64,000 nt of DNA, from positions 16,213,993-16,277,992 of the forward strand of contig CM033109.1 in NCBI GenBank assembly GCA_019321725.1, in the 5' to 3' direction. Under the pieces are notes generated by a model that saw only the letters and a program-made list of their open reading frames with translations, was not told the origin of the DNA and searched no databases. The translations under genes and the position numbers were made by a program. The stretch is from Paulownia fortunei. Its lineage: Eukaryota > Streptophyta > Magnoliopsida > Lamiales > Paulowniaceae. This document shows positions 57,508-64,000 of the stretch, in pieces (position 1 is the stretch's first letter; every line of letters starts with the position of its first letter).

Positions 57508-57738
57508 AGTACCCGATCTAGTCTTTTTACTTACTTAGTGAATAATAGAGAATATGAAGCTCCAAAGATAGAATACCAAACATGAATTTTATACCTTTTT
57601 ATTACTGATAGGTCTGTCTCAATATTATTTTATACAAAATCTTAAAACACATGGCCAATATTGCTCATGAAATATAAAATTAATTATACAATAAATAAAA
57701 CTTACTGGTATGTTTGTGCTCCACCAATTTCAAAGATC
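57236..57738. repeat. Long foldback beside the PBS of element E
   Basis: The left arm 57236-57430 and right arm 57543-57738 are reverse complements over about 195 bases with roughly a dozen mismatches. They share GGTGGAGCACAAACATACC, GGCCATGTGTTTTAAGATTT and CATGTTTGGTATTCTATC. The 112-base spacer holds an (AT)19 run at 57468-57505. The right arm lies 33 bases from the PBS, so it is the element's 5' untranslated region, and the left arm is an inverted copy of it. Confidence 0.9.
57468..57505. repeat. (AT)19 microsatellite
   Basis: An uninterrupted 38-base AT dinucleotide run at the apex of the foldback. Confidence 0.95.
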
Positions 57739-57771
57739 ATGTACATGGATAGTTTACAGAACCACAAACCA

Positions 57772-57784
57772 GGCTGTGATACCA
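57772..57784 (-). other. Primer binding site of element E
   Basis: On the minus strand it reads TGGTATCACAGCC, one base different from the initiator-Met tRNA complement TGGTATCAGAGCC, three bases from the LTR end (GGGTGTTACA). Confidence 0.85.
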
Positions 57785-57787
57785 ATC

Positions 57788-60700
57788 TGTAACACCCCCA
57801 CTACTAAATATAGATATTGATATAACAATATTTTTTATAAGGTAGCACATGTGTGTGCATGTGTATATATATATTTTTTTTGTCAAATGTAGCACTTTGA
57901 GAAGTAGTAAAAATGTTTTCTCACATATAACCCTATATATAGAAAAATTACCATTTATATAAAAATACAACACCCATCATACTCATGCTATTCTCAAACT
58001 TATTTATAATAAAATTTAAAGAGTTATATAGGACACACATCCCAAAGTTATAATACGATAGACTCAAAAATCAAAATAATAGTCTATATTTTCGGAAGAA
58101 ATAAGGATATTTTTCATCTTATAACCCCCTTTTATATATAAACAATAATTTACACAATAATAATGATTATAAAAATTAGAATATGCCTACAACCAACCCA
58201 ATAGGTCATCGTCCATGTACAGTGATCCTCAGAAGCCTGTAGGAGCTCTAACAACTAGCCTAGTAAGCCTCAGAGTTTTAGGTATAACCATGCTCACCTA
58301 CAACACATAAACTATATGAGCTAACGCTCAATAAGGTAAAATCATGCATGTTGATAGATAATCTAACATATGTGCGATGCATCTCTATGAAATAATGCAA
58401 GGAACCAAAATAGTTCATTCAAAATCATTTTCCATCATTGGGCCCTTCGCCTACCTACTATGAACCAGATAGAGTTTTGAACAATATCAATAATCACAAG
58501 GCTATAAACAAATTGACTCGGTCTAAGGGCCATCTCCTGGGATAACTAGAGGTCCACCCCTTGTCTTCCATTGTGATCCTCCAGAAGTCTTCCCACCGGC
58601 GGAGTCAATAAGGACACAGTCAAGTGGTCTACCCTCTCGTGACCACCAAAGGCATACCCTCTATGAACCCGTATGATCCTCCAAGAAGTAATACTCACAG
58701 CGCTCTAAAATATCACATAAGCAAGCCTCGCATGCCTCGGTACACTAGTAGTGGCCAAGCAAAATATTTTTTTTCTGAAAATCATGTCTCAAATCATATC
58801 GTGCAGGCAAGGACCTCAACTATACTCATATATCATGCATGCACATATAAATGCTTATGAATGGTATGTTCAATATGAAATGCAAGTCATCTTGCTCTCA
58901 ACATATTTCAAGAATCATAAGACTCTTAAAGTACATATTGTACTTTTCATCCAACCAATTTAAATATCATCAACACATTAGCTATAAATGCTCAAGACAT
59001 ACTATGTTCATGCATTGTAGTTACGAACAGATCTTTACTTACCTTGGATCGGTTTTATGTAACTTCTAGGTTTCTTAAGTATTACTCCCCAACCTAGATG
59101 TGAAATAATATCTCACCATCCTCAATTAACAAGCTCATTATACCTAATGTATTATAAAGATCTTGAATCTCAATTTAATTAAACACCTTTGCCACTTAGA
59201 AACTATAACCAAATACAACCTTCTACGAACTATTGTTCCACATCTTAAATATATACTAACCATACTTAATTGATGTATTATAAATCTTATAACATCCCCC
59301 TCAAATTTAGATATCAAAATAACAACATCTATGTAGGAACATGTTAATGAACCAATTAGAACAGATTCACAACTTCATATTTTCTTGTCGCCATATTAAT
59401 TTGCATGATGATTTTAACACCCTTAGACATATTCGTTCACTCCCTAATTTTTATCACACTTACATAACATAAAAAAAATGTAACCATATCAGAGAATGGC
59501 TAAAAATCACAGATATAGCTTCCCAAGTTCAACTCCCTTCACAGCATACTAAAACAGATGTTTTGCACCATGATAATTTTGCGCACTTCAGGACCTTAAT
59601 GGTTTTGGAACCCTTAAGTATATTCAATCACTCCCAAATTTTGACCATACTTAGATAAAATATACAAAGAGACAATAAGATCATATTATTGCCAAAAATA
59701 ATGGATTTATTACTATAAAACAAGTCCCTTTCACACAGGGCAGAATCTAAAATTTGATGGTGACAGTTTTGAGCATCTCTTTAATTATCATGCCATATTT
59801 TAATTCCTAAGCTATCCAAACCTATATACATAATCATAAATACTGTATAAAAACGTTCATAATGATAAATATAGGATTTACCCAAGGTTTCTTGCATATT
59901 TCAAGTTCAATAAACTAGAAATCAACATATACACAGATTGTTCCCCTTAGTGGTTCTGCTATGTGTTTGCAACCACAAATCGTTCTTTTATACATAATAA
60001 CCCTATAAATAACCTCTAATATCATCATGAACAAGATAAAAATCTTAAGAAACACAAAATCCTCAATTAATATAAAAATGGATGTAAAAAATGTATATGA
60101 AACTCACCTATGCCAGTTTCAGCTTCTACTTGTGATTACTATTTCCTTTTGCCTCTTTTGCCCTTTTCTATCACTTGGAATTACTTAGGACCAGATTAGA
60201 TAGATTTTGACATGATTTTGGACCCTGAAAATGACTGAAAATGGTTGAGGGTCGTGGGTAAATGGCTAAGAGTGAAGGAAAGTTTGAGGTGGCACTTGAG
60301 GTTCTTGCTTAAGCTTGGTAGCAAGCATGAAGTGGCTAGTTGTGGTATAAATCTGACCTTTCACCCATCTTTCAAGCCTAGATCAGATGTGTCTTACTAT
60401 ATATTAATTTTATTACATCCTATTTTAATTACCACAAGATCCCATAGATAATTTATAAGCTAATTTCTTAGTCGTTCATTTAATTTCTTACCCGATTGTC
60501 ACCCGATTCTTAAATAATTATCCATATTAAAAATTATATAATCTTATACATAAATGAATAATGTTCTATCACCTTCAAATCATATTATCTTATGTCCAAT
60601 GTCCCAAATATGCAATTTACTGATATATACTTTTGAAATAGTTAGACGAAATCAAATCAAACCGTATAAGTTTACTAGTAACAACTTTAACACTTCCAAA

Positions 60701-60953
60701 ATTACAACCAATATATCCCATCGATATCCAATATTGATCAACCTTATTTTCTTCTTATTTCAATTTAATGTTGATTACTTATATTATCATGATCGACAAC
60801 TAACACCATATGAGATTTTCTAGAAATTTAATGATCAAATGTGATTATAATGTCAAAAGGATCATGCCATGCTAGTTTTAATGCAAGCACTTATGAATAA
60901 CATGTAATGCATGAATCATATTGGCCAAGTGAGTAGTGTGAGACTTATATATT
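57788..60953 (-). repeat. 5' LTR of element E
   Basis: About 3.17 kb, from TGTAACACCCCC at 57788 to a decayed terminus near 60953 (plus-strand reading). It matches solo LTRs 1 and 2 in segments such as CTCACCTACAACACATAAACT, and matches the 3' LTR closely throughout. The outer end abuts the H2 LTR, and the exact boundary is uncertain by a few bases. ORFs at 58624-58860, 58751-58963, 58851-59069, 60245-60451 and 60554-60823 are LTR sequence. Confidence 0.86.
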
Positions 60954-62217
60954 TGATAAGTTGGTTTTATACCGATAATTCATACATCTTTTGATTATCA
61001 TTTAGTTTGTTTTCAAGTATTTTTGTTACTTTTTATGCATTTAGTTTGAAATCTTGTAGGTAATGACAATAAGAGAAGAAAATGGAAACATATCAAAAAC
61101 TTGGTTGAAATGTGAAGAATTCGAGTTGTGGTGCTACTGATGGCAGTTTTCGTATTTAAATCATATTTCTTGGAACAAATTTCATATCACATTGATTATT
61201 AATCCATGGGAAAGACAAGATATATATATACAACTTCTATGTTTACCACAAAATCCAATTCAGTCAATGTCAATAAGAAAAACTGTGTTTAAGAGGCTGC
61301 AAGTTTCTGGTACGATACATCTTAGTATTTTAGGAATAACTCGGCCACCGATGTCCTATTCAGTTGATTCAAGTGCCTATGGAACGACAAGACATATAGA
61401 TACAATTCATTAGAAGACATAAAAATCTAATTCAGCTTATAGAGGTCAAAAAGCAGTTTCAATGGGCAACACAGTGTCAAAATGCTGAAATTGAGCTGCT
61501 AGGACAGAATGCCCGGCGCCTAGGCGCTGTCCAAAGCTTCCAAGACAGAATGAACAGCGCCTAGGCACTGTTATTCCATGCTTAGGCCCTGCCCTTCCAA
61601 CAAAAAAGACGTTGATGCAATTTTTTGGCGACAAGTGGCAATGGAACACGAATTTTGGCATTTTTATGAGATATACACATTAGATACACCTATATATCAT
61701 TACCCATGTGATACTCTAGTGGATACACTACATTGGTGGAGAGAAGAAGGAGAAAAAGCCAAGAAAAGGGGAAGAATTTCAGGTTCCTTTTGAAAAGCCA
61801 AGAAAAGTGGGAGGATTTTTAGGTTTCTTTTGAAGAAAAGTCATAGTCAATTCGGCACTCGAGAGAGGGAATTGATGAGCTTAGGAATTCTTAACTTACA
61901 TGTGTTGTTGACTTGAATTGATATATTTTGGAAGGAAGAACATAGGTGATAATTAGGTGAGTCATTCCTCTAGAATATCTTGTTCATAAGGTGTTTGTTA
62001 TATTGTTTCTATAAACTCCATTCTTGTCTATGTATTTTTATCTTACTTTACTTTATTTTCTAATCATCATTCGATCTTCTAGATAAAATTAGGACTATTT
62101 GAACTATGATACTTAATGCAATTTTTTATTACAATCCCTGTGGATACGATACTCAACTCACCGTTGTATTAAAACTTGACACCGTTCACTTGCAGTTAGC
62201 AAAATATTTCACGAACA
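60954..62217 (+). repeat. 5' LTR of H2
   Basis: 1,264 bp, TGATAAGTTGG to ACGAACA. It is collinear with the H 5' LTR except for a deletion of about 0.6 kb at about 61840 and an extra segment with two CCTAGG-centred motifs (61512-61570), including the perfect palindrome GCGCCTAGGCGC at 61516-61527. The frame at 61578-61793 matches that at 13555-13797 in H. Confidence 0.84.
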
Positions 62218-62223
62218 AGTTTT

Positions 62224-62241
62224 TGGTGCCATTGCCGGGGA
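62224..62241 (+). other. Primer binding site of H2, Asp-tRNA type
   Basis: TGGTGCCATTGCCGGGGA differs at two positions from the canonical Asp-tRNA complement and is the best preserved of its kind in the window. Confidence 0.87.
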
Positions 62242-62545
62242 TTGTTTTATCATAATTGCATTGATATTGTGATGACTTAGTCTTGATTTTAGTTTAGATT
62301 GTTTTTATTTTCTTCCCATATGTTTGACGTGGTCTTGCCTTGAATTGGGTTATATGTATTTGTATGCATAAGGCTAGGAGTCTTGAGAAAATGGCTACTA
62401 ATAGCTATCACTGGCCTTCCGAGAGGTCTTCCTTTGAAAAGATTGCGGTGGTTTCTTGAGGTAGATCCGTTTACACAATTAGCTGCACAAATTTCTTTTC
62501 TTTCTAATCAATTCAGCTTGGACTTCTAATGGAGCTTCTCAACAA
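62242..62545 (+). other. Leader of H2 and upstream part of the family frame
   Basis: An ATG at 62391 corresponds to 15027 in H. Its frame retains the TGG codon that is a stop in H but is broken by indels near 62450 and 62510. The codon before the ATG at 62546 is CAA, where H has a changed codon and a stop just upstream. Confidence 0.6.
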
Positions 62546-63327
62546 ATGGATTCCATGGCGTCTACTAGCACTTCATTTATGGAAACCAAAGGTGAGAAAA
62601 AGGCATTATTGGAAGAGTTTCTATGCACTTTCATTAGCGAAACAAGAGACCGATTGAATAATAATAAAGCAAAGATAGACAACATTAAGACTCAATTGGG
62701 GCAGCTAGCTTCAAGTTTAGGAGCTCAAATGAATTCAATAGAAACTCAATTTGGACAGCTTGCTACTAAAATAAATGCTCAAAAATACAAAAAAACTTTC
62801 CAAGAGAGATGGAAATTAATCCAAGGGAGCATTGTAAAGCTATCCAACAACAACAAATCGAGGAATGTGAAACTATTGAAAAGTACAATGTCATCTTGCA
62901 AGAGAAGCCACCTCAAGTGCAAACTAATTCAGGGAGTTTCGTTATCCCTTATTCAATTGGAAACTCTACTTGTGAAATAACATTATGTAATCTAGATGAA
63001 AGCACTAATTCAATTTTGTTGTTTAATTTCAGAAAGCATGCACTAGATGAAATAAGGCCTACTAGGGTGACTCAAGATATGCTTGGGAATGGTGACCAAT
63101 TCTTGTGCTCTATAGATTTTTTCATTTTTAATATGGAAAAAGATAGGTACATCTTTACCATGTTTGGAAGACCATTCACATTAATAGGGGATACACTTGT
63201 TGATGTCCAAAAGGCCCTTGATGCTACTCCGGATCATCCTCGTCTTGCCTATTCGGAAGGATTACCTACACTCTTAGAGCACACAAAGATGTGGCATGAT
63301 AAACACTTATTTTTAGATCCAGGATGA
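62546..63327 (+). pseudogene. Gag/protease-like frame of H2, one frameshift
   Basis: Same architecture as 15183-15965. The first part (62546-62980 frame) carries the coiled coil (LEEFLCTFISETRDRL, IKTQLGQLASSL). The second (62809-63327 frame) carries the protease-like part (ILQEKPPQ, SFVIPYSIGN, FGRPFTLIGDTLVDVQKA, KMWHDKHLFLDPG). A one-base loss in an A-run near 62790 separates them. The catalytic position reads Asn-Leu-Asp, so the usual Asp is lost as well as the Gly. Confidence 0.82.
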
Positions 63328-64000
63328 GTAAAGAAAATAGTCTAGCTAAAGACTATAAACCAAGCACTTCTTGGGAGGCAACCCAAGTCTTTTTTTTCAT
63401 TTGCTTTTTAATAGTTGCTTAGTTAGTTTTTGAAATATGTTCGCTTTTTAGATTTAGGCATGTTTAGCTATTGTATTTCTTTGTTTATGTTTGTGTTCTC
63501 ACTTTTGTTACTTTTGCCATAAGCTTTGATGCTTTCTTTTCTTGTGTAGGTGGATGTCGACTTGGTGATATGTGTGGATCTCCCATGAACTCCAAGTGCA
63601 TCATCTATTGGAAAGGGGAGTTTCTTATTTCTACCTCTTATGTGCTTCAATTCTTTAAACATTGAGGACAATGTTAATTATAAAATTTGGGGGTGGGATT
63701 TATATTTTGTGTGTTTGAGCTTTATATAAAAAACTGAGCCAAATTTTTCAAATTGAATTACCTATGTTAAATGATGAGAGTCCAAGAGCAAGCATGCTTT
63801 GTTAAAAAACTTAGTTAAGTTCATATTTTGTGATTGAATGAATAACTTAATTACCGATTGCCTATGATGATACCTAATTGATATTGTATAAAGTCTAGAG
63901 GAAAGAAAAATTGCTAGTCTTGTGACATGGTTATTCATGTGTGTATTTAATCCTTGTCATGAATGATGAATTTTTATTGAGCATGTTGTGTCGAAATCTT
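63328..64000 (+). other. 3' region of H2
   Basis: Non-coding and collinear with 15966-16630 in H, with CTTCTTGGGAGGCAACCCAA, TGGATGTCGACTTGGTGAT and GGGGGTGGGATTT. The 3' LTR lies beyond the window. Confidence 0.75.

Larger units (their letters stand above)
50870..60953 (-). mobile_element. Chromovirus element E (Ty3/Gypsy, Tekay/Del type), degenerate
   Basis: On the minus strand: 5' LTR (57788-60953), PBS (57772-57784), a gag-less internal region with RT, integrase and chromodomain remnants, PPT (54225-54240) and 3' LTR (50870-54224). The internal region is only about 3.55 kb, short for the family, mostly through loss of gag and protease. The 3' LTR lacks about 425 bp at its inner-equivalent end (matching 57788-58213) and carries an extra tandem duplication. 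Confidence 0.85.
60954..64000 (+). mobile_element. Non-autonomous Gypsy element H2, cut by the window end
   Basis: Second copy of element H: LTR (60954-62217), Asp-type PBS (62224-62241), gag/protease-like frame (62546-63327, frameshifted) and 3' region running off the window. As in H, the short frame is followed directly by the CTTCTTGGGAGGCAACCCAA motif and the 3' region, with no RT or integrase core. Confidence 0.86.

Noticed and set aside
57236..57738. Foldback considered as a MITE
   Set aside because: The right arm is the 5' untranslated region adjoining the PBS and no flanking target duplication is evident, so an inverted duplication of element sequence fits better; kept as a finding, not called a MITE.
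57737..57973. 78-codon minus-strand ORF across the E PBS and LTR end
   Set aside because: It spans the LTR/PBS junction and is full of low-complexity residues; not a gene.

Overview
The window is a gene-poor, AT-rich stretch of a flowering-plant nuclear genome, most likely a dicot and pericentromeric or otherwise heterochromatic. I found no host protein gene, rRNA gene, tRNA gene or CRISPR array. Nearly every base can be assigned to decayed LTR retrotransposons. The evidence is paired or solo LTRs, primer binding sites (PBS) complementary to plant initiator-Met or Asp tRNA, polypurine tracts (PPT), and stop-riddled gag, protease (PR), reverse transcriptase (RT), RNase H (RH) and integrase (IN) remnants.

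Layout. 1-1735: Copia copy A, minus strand, gag to pre-integrase, cut by the window start. 1736-9096: Copia copy B, minus, with both LTRs truncated. 9097-12306: Gypsy element I, minus, only protease, gag, PBS and 5' LTR left. 12307-25962: Gypsy element G1 (Athila/Tat type), plus. Its gag is split by the non-autonomous Gypsy element H (13005-18993), and its 3' region carries a shortened Copia solo LTR (24291-25263). 25963-36730: Copia copy C, minus. Its leader is split by a Tekay/Del-type solo LTR (30620-33496, target duplication GCGGT), and its 5' LTR contains a large inversion. 36731-40284: Gypsy element F, minus, a relative of G1. 40285-40417: remnant of a third Gypsy LTR. 40418-41238: inverted Copia LTR fragment. 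41239-50869: Copia copy D, minus, with RT split by a second Tekay/Del solo LTR (44248-46762, target duplication TCCTA). 50870-60953: chromovirus E (Tekay/Del), minus, with both LTRs and a chromodomain remnant. 60954-64000: H2, a second copy of H, plus, cut by the window end.

The four Copia copies belong to one family with unusually long LTRs of about 2.15 kb (TGTTAGA...CCCAACA in element orientation) and an initiator-Met PBS. G1, F, H and H2 use an Asp-tRNA-type PBS; I has a diverged one. No element is autonomous as it stands: all coding regions carry stops, frameshifts and deletions, and several catalytic residues are changed.

The most interesting observation is that H and H2 share one deletion structure. 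Each has a single short reading frame made of a gag C-terminal coiled coil, a protease-like domain and a few residues resembling the integrase tail, followed directly by the 3' untranslated region. Two copies with the same architecture imply a non-autonomous family that was amplified in that form, not two independent wrecks. Other structural oddities are a near-perfect 195-bp foldback beside the PBS of E, a 733-bp tandem duplication confined to one LTR of E, an intra-LTR inversion in C, and a G-rich insertion in the integrase of G1. I see no convincing new biological system beyond these transposon rearrangements.
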